Shown here: positions 23,301-38,300 of the stretch, piece after piece
How positions within the stretch are numbered: the stretch's first letter is position 1
Layout: the number at the start of each line of letters is the position of its first letter
Assembly (NCBI GenBank): GCA_033032175.1
Contig: CM065304.1
Span: 3,844,001 to 3,908,000 of the forward strand
Direction of reading: 5' to 3'
From: Saturnia japonica
Taxonomy: Eukaryota > Arthropoda > Insecta > Lepidoptera > Saturniidae
Length of the DNA stretch: 64,000 bases
The notes under the pieces: generated by a model
The model's database searches: none
What the model saw: the letters and a program-made list of their open reading frames with translations, nothing else
What the model was told of the DNA's origin: nothing
Made by a program: the position numbers and the translations under genes

Positions 23301-26300
23301 TTGGTTTCAACGTAGAATGTCGAGCATCAGTTATTCACTTGATCGCTAGGTAGCGATGAGACGTCACCTGATGTGTTACCACTGCGCCATACCATCGCTG
23401 ATCTCGTACACGTGATTTCTGCAGACGGCGACCGATGACGAGCTCCAGCTGGACGAGGAGATGGACCGCGTCGTGTGGAACGAGACCGAGGGCAGAGCGA
23501 CACCCGCTCCGTCGCTGCCGCCACCCGGCTCCGAGCCACGCCGGGACCACGCCGCGCCACCACCAGGTGTACACTCTGTTCCCGCAGGGCCAGCGCTCGA
23601 CGACGTGGTGAGTGCTACCAGCAAGTGAGTCTGCGCGTCATAGTAGCGCAGCGCGGAGGATACAAGCTCGGTAATGTAACGAATAATGATGGCTGAGTGT
23701 TAACCAGGTGGCAGAGACGACGGAGTCCAGGACGGCAGAGGAGATGCGCGAGGAAGACCGGCGAGTGCAGTTCGATGGATCTCAGCCCCCTCAGCCCTCG
23801 AGTGACGCGGACGTCGAGTGCCACACGGAACAGAATGCGTCAGTATACCCATAAACATAATTCAGTTGTGTTTGTATCGCTTTCATCTCGCCCCCCTCGC
23901 CCCCTTCTAGCGGATCCTTCTTCTGATGATTAACTTTTGTAATACGTTACGACACACCCAGGGGTGGAATAGGGACGCGGCGTGGCGGGGGGGATTTGGT
24001 GTGTGTCGCGACGTCACAAGCGCGGTCGCGGTCGCGGTCACGACGCGCGCGACCAAAATAGTGCGTTCACGTGACATTGGCATCGCACTAAGCGACCGGT
24101 TCTCGTCTTTCACCTCGGAGCCTGTGACAGTTCATTATCATGAAAACAGGAAACGAATCTGCTGGATCGTTGTCGAACTAGCTGAATAGTTGAAAAAAGC
24201 TATAGTGAAAAAAGTTTAGAGCACAAATCCATCACCATGAGCATCTCCTGACAAATGTATCGTATCTCGTGCACATTATTGTCCGGGAGTGTATATCACA
24301 TAGTACCTACCTACATACCTATGCAGTGCGGTGTGAACCGTTCGTTCGTTCTTATTTTTGCTGACCATCACTCAGTTACCTACAACTGAGATGCACATTT
24401 TCCCAGGTTGTTTATTTTCACGATTCGCTTCAAATCAATTGTTACTGTTTTACATACAAAAGTTGCTATTAAAAATAACACATCCGAAGTTGGAAATTCA
24501 TTCCGCTTCTATTATTGTCTTCAATTCCTCATCATCAATCGTTGATCTCGTACACATCGTCCACGAGGTTCAATGCCGAGGTCAAGATTCCTGTTACAAA
24601 CGCGATTGAATCAATAAATGGCGCAGGGGAGACCGGGTATAAAACTAATACATTATACTTTTATTTTGATTTCGGCTATCAATCATATTTTCGATAAAAT
24701 GGATATATCCCTTCAATATTTTCGTTCTACAAATGTACACTATAATTTTATTGAATATATTGTTGTTTATAAAAATTACAAAGCTGAAAAAAAATGTTGA
24801 TTTTACTTTCGTTCCAAAGGTCAGGGCCGTTACTTTTAACATGGTGACGGATCGAAAGTAACGCCTTTATTGTTCTGCGCAATATTATACGAACAATAAA
24901 AAGTAAACACAAAATAAATCAAATTATTTATTAGTACAAAAGGGCCAAAAATAAACTAAAAATTAGATTTCTACTAAAAATACCAGGACTTGTACCAGAA
25001 CAAGGCAGTTCATGGACCAGCTCTCTATAGAGGTTTTATATCTTAGGTTGGCTATGTAAGAGTTGCTTGGGGCCCATTAGGTCCTGGTTGTGGCGAGCTT
25101 GGTAATGGATCTGGGGTAGCAGTACTTTATAGATTTTTATCATAATCGGTTTGAATATTCAGTATAGCTTGGAAAGTTGATTGCTTTAGAGTTTAGACTG
25201 AATTTCTTGCACAAAAATCATTTATAACATGCTACGTATAATCAAATTGCAAATTACTAAGCAAACAGTTATATTGGTATAATCATCTTAAGACTGTGTA
25301 AATACTAAATGAATAAACATCAAAACTTTAAGTTTTGGTGCGTAAAAACATATAAAGTTTTCTAACACAATTTAAAGAAGACGTGGTGCGGTTGCTTCGA
25401 CTGATCTCAGAAGCGCGGAAGCCGTCGCGAACCATAGATCGCGTGCATCGTTTCGGCTATTGGACAATCCTACAGAACGCGAGCGTTTGTTACTTTCGAC
25501 CTGTTGTTACTCTTGTACCCGGTCTCCCCTACTGTTTATTTATTATATTATTCGTGATAAACCAGTCATGATACCGTAAAGCAATAGTTTATATTGTGCG
25601 TCGTTTGAGACGTATTGCTTCTTACTCGAAACTCATTTAATTAAAAAAAATATATGCGTTTTTTTAGCATTTATGTTGCGAATATAATATTTATATTAAA
25701 AGGAAAACAAGATGCGAAAACAAAAATGAATTATTGTTTTTACGCAAAGAATAAATTAGCTTTAAAATCTATACTTAATAAAAATAATTATATCATATAA
25801 TGAACATGACATTTTTTTGAGCTTTTGTATATGTGGAAGGTAATCTCTGGAACTACCACTCAGATTAGTGACCACTACTAGGAGTGTATACGTAACCATG
25901 AAAGTGACGTATTCTAGTCTACATGGGAAGTGAGAACAACGATAGGTTAGACAGGTGCGTTGGCGGCGGCGACGACAGCGGCGGCAGTGAAACCGTGCGA
26001 CACGCCTAGTAACATGTAAACTAGTCGATAGATTTGATTATAAATTGTCAATTTGAAATGATTTGTGCTCAGTGTATAAGTTTTAATTAACTAGGCTTAC
26101 ACCAGAACAACTCATGTAAATTGTGTATATTTATTTTGAAAACGCGCTTCCTTGTACGTGTGCGTATGTGAGTTAAAGTTGTTTCATGTGCAGGCACCAC
26201 CTGTCGGGATCGCCGCAATCCCACGAGACGCGCAAGTACTCGCTGCAGCAGGAGGGCACCCCGGCCGGCGACCCCGACCCCTCGCATGAGCACCGCAACG

Positions 26301-29300
26301 AGGACCAGCGTGGTCTGCGCCGGCACAACATTCAGCGCAGGGTCGGTATCGGTTGTAGCCTCTCCGTGTTATGATATCGGGGATGCGATCGACTGAGCAC
26401 AGTGACGTCGTGTGTGTCTCACAGGGTTCGACGGTTCACGTGGGCCGTAAGGACGGCGGCGACGAGATGCGGGATATTCTTCCAGACGCGACCTTCAAGA
26501 AGATGTACGACCACAGCCCTCACTCGGTCTTCGTGCAACTAGACGAGCTGCTGGCGACCGAAGACGGAGATTCTGAGTGGAAAGAGACCGCGCGCTGGAT
26601 CAAGTACGAAGAGGACGTGGAAGAAGGGTCAGCGCGGTGGGGCCGGCCCCATGTCGCCTCGCTCTCCTTCCACTCACTGCTGAACCTACGCCGGTGTCTC
26701 GAGACCGGTGTCGTGCTACTAGATCTGGACGAGAAGGACTTGCCCGGCGTCGCGTACAGGTATGCCGTCATACACACATGCACGAGCCGGCGCTCTGCAT
26801 ATCGCATGCCAGTGAGACCGTCTCGAACGTACACCTTGTTGCAGGGTAGTCGAGAGCATGGTGGCCGAGAACCTGATCGAAGAGGACGACAAGCCGGTGG
26901 TGATGCGGTCACTGCTGCTCCGGCACCGCCACGTGCACGACGACCGCGGCTTCCGCTTCTCCATTAGCGGCAAGAAGCAGACTTCCTACACCAGTCTGCA
27001 GGCAAGTGCCAACACCGAATTCTTCAACGGCCCGATAATCTGAGAAACATATTTATTCGTGATTAGTCTAGAGTACAGAGACGCGTACGACATGAGCTTT
27101 GACGTAGCAGTTCATCGCCCTAGCTTCAGGATGCGATAGAGCGCTGTCTGACAACACTGGAACATATGCATTAGAGGCGGAAATGAATTTATTGCCGTTT
27201 GTATAGGAAAATTAACACCCTAGTCAAAACAAAACAGGAAAATATAAAAAACGATAAATGACGGAGATAATCTTAGGTGTCAGATAGCGAGTCACGTTTA
27301 TCGACATACGGCGCGATAACGCGACGTTATGTTTCTATCGGAATGTATTGTCGTGTCTCAAACATTGAAGGTCAGCTCGGTGCGAAGGCCCCGCGCCAAC
27401 CCCGCCCTTTTCTACCCGCACAGCAGGTGTGCGAAGGGCGGTACGGCTCGGGGCAGGTTCTCACCGGGTGCTCGGTGTTACGCAGTCGCTGTGGACGGAG
27501 GAAGGAGGAGTGGCGGCTGCCTGTACGCGAACTCGCTGCACGGTGTGCGCTGCATCAGGCGCCTGCCGCCGGCACAGCATCCACCACTTCGTACGAATCC
27601 TCTTGACCCCTGTGCGAGTGTGTGCTCCCTTTCCGCCTCCTCATCCCCTCTACCATTATGTTCCGTAGTGTACATAGTAATATCGGTCGCCTCGTGCTAA
27701 GAACCACTCATAGAACTACACCCTTAGTTCTTTCTACGTCGCATCAAGGAATGTGATGGCTGCCGTTTGCTCACTCATCACACCGCATCCTAAAGCGTCG
27801 TAGTCGTCGTTCATCATTGTGTTTAATACCCACAAAACCTCCCCGCCCTCTGCCTTAATGTGCTAAACTTGACCAAGACGCCTGTACTATATTCATGGTA
27901 TGTGTGATGTGTCCTGACGCGTGGTCACGCATAGCGTAGCTTGTGTTCACAGAAACTTGACGTATGTGTAGAACCTGTCAGAGCGTCGTCGGCGCAGTTC
28001 ACACGCGCTGCCGACGGAGAAGGAGATGCGCAAGAAGCATTCGGGTGCGGGGCTGGAGCAGCACGACATGGAGTACCGTCCGCGGCAGGACTCGCAGGAG
28101 GAACTGCGTCGTGGACACAAGGAGTCCATCCTGAAGCGCATCCCCGAGGACGCGGAGGCAACCACCGTGCTCGTCGGTGCAGTCGAGTTCCTCGAGCAGC
28201 CGACGATCGCATTCGTTCGTCTTGCGCAGGGCATCTCGATGCCGTCTATCACGGAAGTACCGGTGCCTGTCCGGTTCATGTTCATCCTGCTGGGTCCTGC
28301 TGGCGCACAACTCGACTACCACGAGGTGGGCCGGTCCATCTCGACGCTCATGTCGAACCCGTCGTTCCATGGGATCGCGTACAGAGCTGACGACCGCCGT
28401 GAGCTTCTCTCCGCCATCAACGAGTTCCTCGACGACTCCATAGTGCTCCCTCCCGGCGACTGGGAGCGCCAGGCTCTCTTACCCTTCGAAGAGTTGCGCG
28501 CCAAGAGTGAGATGATTCGGCGCCGCAAGCGGGATGCGCTCGAGCGCAAGCGTCTCGCCACCGAAAGAGCCGCGCCGCCCTCCGACGAGAAGAAGGCACT
28601 GCTGGCGGCCGAGACTGGCGGCTTACCGCCTGACGAGCCGGAGGATCCGCTCTCGAGGACCGGACGGCTCTTCGGAGGTACCTAAGTCGATACAGATAAT
28701 ATCGTGTGTTGGTTGAAATGCGAGCTGAACTGATACGTCCGTGTCCGCAGGTGTGGTCCGCGACATGAAGCGCAGGTACCCGCACTACGCGTCTGACTTC
28801 AGGGACGCTCTGAACGGGCAGTGCATTGCAGCCACTATATTCATGTACTTTGCGGCGGTCTCTTCTGCAATCACGTTCGGTGGTCTGCTCGCTGAGAAGA
28901 CATACGGCAAGATAGGAATTTCCGAGACTCTCGTAAGTATCCAACAATGTCGAGCGGGTACAATACTAATAAATTCATATGTAGGTATAAATCAAGTGAT
29001 TTACACAACCTTAGTACCTGATGAATGTTTATTGCCCATCATTTAACTAATAGATAGAACGATCATGTGAACAGCCACGGAAAGATTTTGGATCACTGAT
29101 ACCTTTTTACCAATACTAAATAATAAACGATTAGTACTAATCACAAGTACTAAGCTCGTGTAAACTTAAACTAACTCAGTTGAGTTAGAAAACTATTTAG
29201 TCGATAATTGCTTGTTCCTTCTTCTTTAATTCAAGAGCTTAACTCTTGTCGGTGGAACGTTACTACTGTTCTCTATCCTCCGCCTTTCTTATGACCTCTT

Positions 29301-32300
29301 GATACGAGACAAATCTCACAAAAAATTACATGTACAAACAAAACTACAGATTTATTCATATTTTCCAGTGCTTTACACCAACTAAGTACCTAGTATAATC
29401 TATACTAATATAATAAGACGGAAAAGTTTGTTTGTTTATTTATTTAAACACGTTAACCTCTGGAACTACCAGTCGGATTGTATATGATAACCAGACTCTC
29501 GATAAATAGTATAGGCCTATTTAAGATTAGGCTACAAATCTCAGATAGCCTAAAATATTGATTTTCGTTACGGCTTTAACCGGGTGCGCTGGCATAATTG
29601 TTTATGTTATTTCGTTCTACAATGTTCTACAAAAATATTCGCCCGAAGTACATCTAAAATGATTCAGCGATATCATATGCCTATCTCTTATGCATAAGCC
29701 AGAATAAGGTGTTTTGTGACAAAGATTTTTTGAAAAATAAAAACTAATTTATAAGCATTATATTTAGACAGCATATTAATCCTTACAAACAAAAGTTACT
29801 TCATCATAAAGACAATTTTATGAAGTTAAATTCTGCTCTTTAGAGTATGCTATTTGGACACATAGTTTAAGGGATAATGAAAAATTAAAATAATTTGTAC
29901 TTGCGTGAAGAACAATTATGATATATTACATGGGTGCGTTGGCGGTCCGGTGTTTGTCGGATAAAATTAACACGGGTGAGACTTAGAGTGTAATATCGTG
30001 TTTTTTTAAAAAAACGGGAATAAAGTAAATTAACACTTTATAGTGCTTTATCCATGGCGTACAATGGTACATTTTAAGGAAAATGATAAAACTATTCTAC
30101 ACATGGTTATGCGATCTATCTGTCTAGTTGCTTCTCTGTCTACGACTAAAAATAATAATAACTGCAAATAATACATACAGTTAAATAAACACGTTAGTAT
30201 CGTGGATCACTCGGTTGGAACGAAGTTCGTAGCCTTGAGCCAACAAGCGCGCACGGTCTATATACCATACGCGCTATGGATAACCGTCTTCAATATAGCA
30301 AGGATCGTGACGGAAAACTTTTACACTTTGTTTCGCCTAGCCGTAGACCCCAACCGGCAAGTTCGTACCGAGCGATAAGGAAGTTCGTTCCAAAAATAAA
30401 TCCGGTCTAGTTTAGCGTATACTTGCAAAGGAACTTTCATAGGCTTCCTTACAACGAACGCAATAGGTTTTTTAAAACATCAACCCTGCGCGACCTTCGA
30501 AAAGTACATGAACTGGTTTTTCTTAAGAAATGTTACGACCTGAATAAATACCATCACGTCTTCGATTTACTATTTCTTATAAATCGCCCAGAAACTCGAT
30601 AACTAAAATTTTCTATCTGTTTTCCAGTTGAATAATTAATTTTACTATGCGCAGGCGCCTCGACGTTTTAACTGATTTGCGTTCACTACAACGATACGGT
30701 TGCTAAGTGAACAGATGTAAACATATTTTTCAATGCCTTGATAATGCATTCCTTTTTTTAATTTATTAATAATCCTAGATATAAAATTTAAATGGTGATT
30801 GCAATCATAGATTTCGTATATGTATAATACCTACAACAATCTATAGTTGCAACATTCTACTTTAATTAATTTAAATAACTATTATCCTTATTATTATTAT
30901 ATATACTTATTCATTTCGATTTATTTATCTATTTTACATATAATTCAAGTCCCCTGTACAAATTGTGTAATATTTTAACATTTCACTCTTTTTGATACAG
31001 AAATGTTGTATTGAAGTGATTTTGTTGTAGTGCATAGTGAGAGAGCGCGCGCGGCGTGTTGGTTGCAGGTGTTCACTAGCGCTGGAGGCGTGCTGTTCGC
31101 GCTGGTCGCTGGACAGCCGATGATGATAACGGGCGCGACGGGTCCGTTGCTGTTGCTCGACGAGTCGCTCGCCAACTTTTGTCACTCGTACGGGTTCGAG
31201 TTCCTGGCCGCGCGGATGTACTGCGGACTCTGGATGATCGTGATCGCACTTTGCGTCGCCTCCGTCGAGGGCAGTGTCGCAGTTAAGAAGATTACTAGGT
31301 AACGCTCCACCTCCGGTCGGTCTACACAGCACACCAGCTGACCAGCAGCATGCCAACTATACAAATACTATATCGGTTAGGACATGGCGCACTTGGAAAC
31401 TACTCGCAGTTACTATAAGAGAAGGAAATAGTTCTTTGTTCTTGATAAAGTATTTAGAGCCATATCAATATGCACGTTTAGTTCTATATCGCGTATAGAG
31501 GAGTTCACTTTCAAATCAGGCAGGCACTACTGGAACATGCAAAGCATTTTCCAGTGAACGAAATAGCAATCACTAACTATTTTGTTAACATTGGAATGTT
31601 CAATTCCGTATTTTCAGTACCTACCTAATAATTAATTATTGATCCTGCCACTCTAAGTCCGTGACACCTAGTTAGCTTCATTTTCAAAATGAAGTAGTAA
31701 ATAAATTAAAGTATCAAAGATCTCTATATGAATTGATATCGTTAGAGCGGGTTACAGTCTCCTCGCAGGGTAGCAGGCAGGGTCGCATTGTAAGTAATTG
31801 TGTTAGAACTCGTACTTGTTACTATTGAATACTGATGATTTGTACAAAAATATTTTTCTTTAATCGTAATATTCGCACATACTTTGGAAGCATTTCAAAA
31901 GCAAATTATTGACCATTTTTATAAGTCAATTGGAAGAGTGACAACGTACTGTTTAAATGTATTTTCCACTGTCCTTTAGCTATTTTATATTTTCGTTCAA
32001 GAGGAATAACCATATGGGTGGTGTTGATAAGATCCGGTGAATAGAGTGGACGGAGGCGAAGAGGCAGTGTTCGCTCGCGCGTGGCACTTATATTAAAAAG
32101 CACACTATTGACCAGTAGGTATTAAACCATAAAATAGTAACCATCAGTTTTGTAACGATGTCGCCGCCGCTAAGTCGTTGAGACAGGTTCCGATGATGAG
32201 CGTAGCAATGCGGTTTAATATCTCTTCTTTTCCTTATGACGTAAGTGTTAAACAATGGAATGCACGCCTCTTTTCGCAATTGTGTTTGGTTCTTTATTGT

Positions 32301-35300
32301 CGAATGGTTTCCGGGCAAGCATGAGATACATTTTTAAAATCCAGAATATTTCCAAAAGGAAAGCTTTCACACAAGAAACATCTCGTGTTCCTCCTGTACA
32401 AATGTGATACATAGCGTTTCGTTGATTGTCATATTATATGTATTTGTGTAAAATGCTCATTATATTTTGCCTAAATCAAGGGAATAGGTAAACGTTCTAT
32501 TAACCGTATCCAAATTCCGTAGATAACCTTTAGTGTGTATTTAGACTTTGTGTGATAGTTAGTAAAAATGGATAAAGTGGATAACTACGGCAGGGGTGTG
32601 GTGTGGCAGTGAAGATACAGCATCAGTTGTCAGAGTGCAATATTCCCCACGAGGGCCCGCGGCTCGCTATACCGCGACATCGTTTTGCACACAATACTCG
32701 CTAGTGTCCCTTAAACCTTTTGCATTATTGTATACTAGCTGTACCCGTGGCTTCGCTCACGTGGACTACAGAATGCCAGCGCGAATCTTGCTCCCCCGCT
32801 CTCGGCTATTTTAAATACAAAAATGCTTATTGTGGGTGTTCCTTAGAAGATAGACGTATACTCTCGCTAACTTTTTTGTAGGTTTTTTATGTGTATAATT
32901 ATTTAGTACATTAATTTGCTATATCTCTTATGGTTTACTTAGCGTAAGCCATTTAAGCGCCCGAATGGATTCACCATAGACGGTTTTTTTTTATTTGTGC
33001 AGAACCCTAATTCTTTTTCCGAAATAAAAGTAGCCTAAGTAACTCCCTATAAAATCATCTATCTATCATTGAAAATCGGTCCAACCGTTTCGGAGATTAC
33101 CTGGAACAAACAGACAGACAAAAATTTTAAAAATGAGTTTTTTGTTCTAGGTGTCCTATATACTTTCATATACATTTAGTAAAAAAAATATTATTTTGAC
33201 ATTACAAACAGACACTTCAATTTTATTAATTGTTTAGATTTATTATTTGTATGAACAAATATCTAGATCAGCTCTTTAGCACCAGAGCTGCTGCCCCCCT
33301 AAGCAAGACTAAGAAAATGTAAATTCAGTAGACTGACACAGCGCCTCCGCCTAACTACCTCGCAGAACTCAGAGAATTTACCGGCCCCGCTAAAGATTTG
33401 TGCGATGCGGGACGTCAATTGACCTGTTTTATAAATACAGCTAAGCTTTCGGGTAGAAGTACAAGTAACCACAAGTTTTGTTTTACTTAATTGAAGGTCG
33501 CACGCGTCTCGCATCCCGAACTTGAGTTCAAATGGAATGACCAGATAAGCATCACAAACATATATACCAGACATTAATAAAAATCTGTATGATTCAATAG
33601 AACTATTTCAAATGTGAAAGCCAAATCTGATTTCTAATTATATTTCTTCCCTTCCAATGGTTTAAAGGCTTTTTTAACCAGGTCCCGCATTATGATTACT
33701 ACTAGCGTACAAGTCTAAGTGATCACAGAGTAAGCGATAAAATCGATATAGTAGATACTACCTACACTCACATACACTTCCGAATACTTTCTAAAACAAC
33801 AATTATAAACAATACATTTTATTTTTATTTCTTAATTACGAAGAAAACTTACAACCATTTTCAAATATATATAATATCATGTTGGAGTCCAGCTGTGTGT
33901 TATCGCTCGTAACTCACAAGCAGATACCTACCTAAAGGTACGTATACGGTATTGTTATCCCTTTTATTTTTACATATCATTGCCTCAGTTTGTAATAAAA
34001 GAGATCGAATGTAATCGATCAGATATATTTTTGTATATCGTTATTCAATTTACGCGGAAAAAGTATCACCAAAACTATTGGGATTTAAAAAGTAGCATTT
34101 TGCCTCATTTTCTGATATTACAGAAAGTGCATCCATATTTGAGTATGTGCATCACTCACTGATGGAGCACAGATAAGAACAAGACTGAAAGAGAGTCGCT
34201 GAGAAGAGCATGAATTTAAACTGGCAAAAATAGGCGTTTTTCACAACATTTCGTTTGGCAGAACCTTATTTGGACGATGTCAAGATGTGTATGATGTCAA
34301 GATGTGTATGATCTGGTAGAGTTATGTCATCAGCGACTTTTCTAATTTCATGATTTAAACTATAAGGGATTTAAAGGTACAATGGGTCTGATATATTCGA
34401 TACAATAAAAGTCCCTAAAAAATAAACAAAAATTACAATGTGAGCAACATTGTAAACGTTAAAAATTATAACCGTTCAAAAACGAAACATTCTGTTTTAT
34501 TTCATCAACATCAAAATATATTGTGTACAAATAAACATGTAAATATAAACTCAAATAGTTGAAACCGTTGTACAAAATGATTGTTAACACCGATGAAGTC
34601 AAATTGCCAAGTTTTTCGCAAACTCAAATAGTACATACCTACGTAACGCAGAATTCAATAACAAAAGCCAAGAGTCACCGTGCAATGAAATAATTATTTA
34701 AAATATGTTCATTCGTACTGAGCACATGAAAACAGCTATTTTGTATTTTAATTCTGACAATAATATAAACATAACATAATCCAACCATTTCAAACTTAAG
34801 CACCATTAATATCATATCTACCTTTTTGAACAATAACAATTTTTATATTGATCTACATTTATTTATATGTTTACTAGCTGTGCCCGTGGTTTCGCTCACG
34901 TGGACTGCAGAATGCCCGCACGAATCTTGCTCCCCGCTCCCGGCTATTTTAAAGACAATAATGCTCATTGTGGGTGTTCCTTAGAAGATAGATATATACT
35001 CTTCGGAACTTTTTTGTAGATCATTTTAATGCCTATGATTATGTAGTACATAAATTTGCTATATTTCTTATGGCTTACTCAGTATAAGCCATTTAAGCGC
35101 CCGAATTGATTCACCATAACGAGTTTTTTTTTATTTGTGCGGAACCCTAATTCTTTTCTAAAATAAAAGTAGTCTAAGTTACTTCCTATATCATCAGCTA
35201 TCTATGAGTAATAGTCCCATCAAAATCGGTGAATTAATCCATTTAAGCGCCGAAATGGATTCACCATGGCCAGTTTTTTTTAATTTATGCAGCACCCTAA

Positions 35301-38300
35301 TTCTTTTTCCAAAATAAAAGTAGCCTAAGTTACTCCCTATAAAATCAGCTATCTGCCAGTGAAGCCCCGTCAAAATCGGGCCAACCGTTTCGGAGATTAC
35401 CCGGAACAAACAGACAGACAGACAGACATTTAAAAAATGGTCTTTTTGTTATAAGTATCGTATATACTTTCATATGAATTTAGTAAAAACCTGTTATTTT
35501 GACACTTCAACTTTATTCTTTGTATATAGATGTACTGATATGTATAAATAAAAAGAAATAGTAGATTATACAACAAGTGAAAAAAAGAGTGAATTTAATT
35601 CGAGGGACGGAGTTGGATCCCGAGCGCAGCGAAGGATTCTAGAGGAGAATCCTGAGCGGTGCGAGGGATACAAAGCCCGCGATTAAAATTTTTTTCACGA
35701 GTTAGGACACGTCCGGTTTAGGGTTATTTCGTTACACGAGAGAGAAGTTAGATATAATATAGAGTAATAAAGCGGATGGTAAGAGTCGTAAAGATAATAA
35801 ACAGAGTGATAAACCCATTACTGATTTTCTTTAGGTTTGTCACGCTTAGGAGTCAGTCAGTGTAAATGCGGTAATGAAACGGGTTAGAAAGAATGAAAGA
35901 GAAAATAAGAAAGGAAAGAAAGAAAGGAATGAAGGAAGAAAGAAAATACTTTTATTGCCTTGAAAATACGGGCACACAGTTTTTACAAAGAAAATTAACA
36001 TTACATAGAACAGTAAAAATTAAAGGAAAAAAGTTTAAAAAAAATGATAAAGATCGCACCACCATACACATAGTAACCCATCAATGATTTTTATTTACAG
36101 AAGTTTCACTTCTATCATGTATACTTGCAATTTTTTTTTACATAATTTATATAGCTCGTGCTTGTTCTAAATTTAAAGTATTTATTCTCTTGTGAGTAAA
36201 TGAGTGAATAAAATGTCCTTTTTCGTGTGAGAACGGTAAAAAGATAATATAAAGAAGTGTGACGGCACACGTCGCGTCGCGTCGCGACGTAGCTTACGTA
36301 AGAGACGTATATGCGATCAGAGACGGAAACATTTCCGGAAGGACGACTGCAGGGCGAGCAGTCGATCCGACATTAATGATTTGATTTGTGTGTTGTGTGC
36401 AGGTTCACTGAGGATATCTTCGCGTTTCTCATCTCATTGATATTCATATCGGAGCCGATAACAAGCACCGTGGCGGTGTACCGCGCACACCCGCTCGGCG
36501 TCGACTACTGCGCCATACCACCCGCTACGGGGAGGAACTCCACTGAGCCTGCATCCCCACCTGCGACCCTGCACCCGCCCCAACCCAATACTGCGCTCTT
36601 CTGCACGATGCTGACGCTGGCCACCTTCATCATCGCTTACTACTTGCGTATATTCCGTAACGGAAAGTTTCTAGGCAGAAGCGTAAGTACTCACAACAGA
36701 GTTCCAGAGTGTAGCGTCACTCGAGTCTGTGGCGGGGATCGCCTAACTGAAACTAATACGTTGTCAGGCTCGGCGGGCGCTCGGTGACTTCGGTGTCCCG
36801 ATAGCGATAGTGCTGATGGTGGGAGTGTCCTGTGTTGTGCCAGTCTGGACGGAGACACTGCGCGTGCCGGCCGGCCTCAGCCCTACCACCGAGCGCTCAT
36901 GGCTCGTGCCTCTCAACCCTGGCCTCGAGACCATTCCCGTGTGGGCAGCGTTCGCGATGGCGCTCCCCGCTCTCATGGTGTACATTATCGTGTTCATGGA
37001 GACGCACATAGCAGAGTAAGTGACGAGTAAAGAGACGGTAACCGCGGGTAGGTCGAGTGCCGCCGCGTGTGTCCCTGCTACTGTGAGAGAGATTGTCTCT
37101 GTTGACAGGCTGATCATCGATAAGCCGGAGCGCAAGCTGCAGAAGGGCAGCGGGTTCCATATGGACATAGTAATAATGTCGATGGTGAATGCAATGTGCG
37201 GTATGTTCGGTGCTCCTTGGCAGTGCGTGGCGACCGTCCGCTCCGTGAGTCACGTGTCCGCACTCACCGTCATGTCCACGACGCACGCGCCTGGTGACAA
37301 GCCGCACATCGTCCACGTCAAAGGTACGCCCGCCCCTTCTTCCTCTGCACTCACAGTTCTATTGAAATGATCACAGAATATGCTAGTCTTGGGTAGCTAA
37401 CCTAGTGAATCATTGCAACTATATACAAGCTATAAGCTCTCTGGACCTGATCTCATCCCACTTTTGATATACAATAACATAAATTCCGTTTAGTTAGTGC
37501 ACTATATTGCCTAATGAGAGCCTGTTCTATGCAATCAGCAATGTGTTATGTACTACAGCTGAACATCGGAAGTAAACTAATGGTGGAATAGACGTAAATT
37601 CGATTCAAAATGTCGCATTTCAAGTACGATACGATACGATATGAACGTGTACCATCACATCACACGAGCACATCTTATGTGGAGCATTCTTCATTATATA
37701 TCTGTATATCGTATTTACTCGTGTTTATTATTAGAGTATCTGACTTGTAAAAACGCTGAGACGCGTCACGAGACCGATGCGAGGCGAGGCGAGGTTGAGC
37801 GAGGTGAAGCGAGGTCTCGGCCGCAGCGACTCTTGCTTACTGTCATACAACGAGTAACTACTTACTCTAGGGTCGCGTACCTAAGCGTTTTCTTGTTATA
37901 GATGTTTTGTCTCCACCTCTCTCTACTACTTAGTAGTGGCATAGATTGTAAATATAATCCACTTCTATTATATTATTATAAAGTGGCGCGTAACATGATA
38001 AGGAATGCACGACGCGGAACATTTGTTATCGGAATTGCGTTGCGGTTTTCAGTTAAAAGCGGTTCGACTGTTATGGCTCGGGCCAGCATTACGAAAAACT
38101 CGGCTTATATCCATAAATGATACTACGAGTGCAGACAATTATTTGAAAACGTTCTGAGAACACACATGCATCCATTTTCACAAAGCCTAAGTGAAGATAT
38201 CATTTTGATTCACAATAATGGTCGACAGAGTTTGCGGCGGCGTCGACAGTAAAGTTAATTCAAGAATGGCTACAAAGAGAACATAACATCCTGTCCGTGC

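Noticed and set aside
27925..28390. Several antisense and off-frame open frames over Ae2 exon 7
   Set aside because: Shadows of a GC-rich coding exon. Only the frame with the SLC4 sequence has homology.
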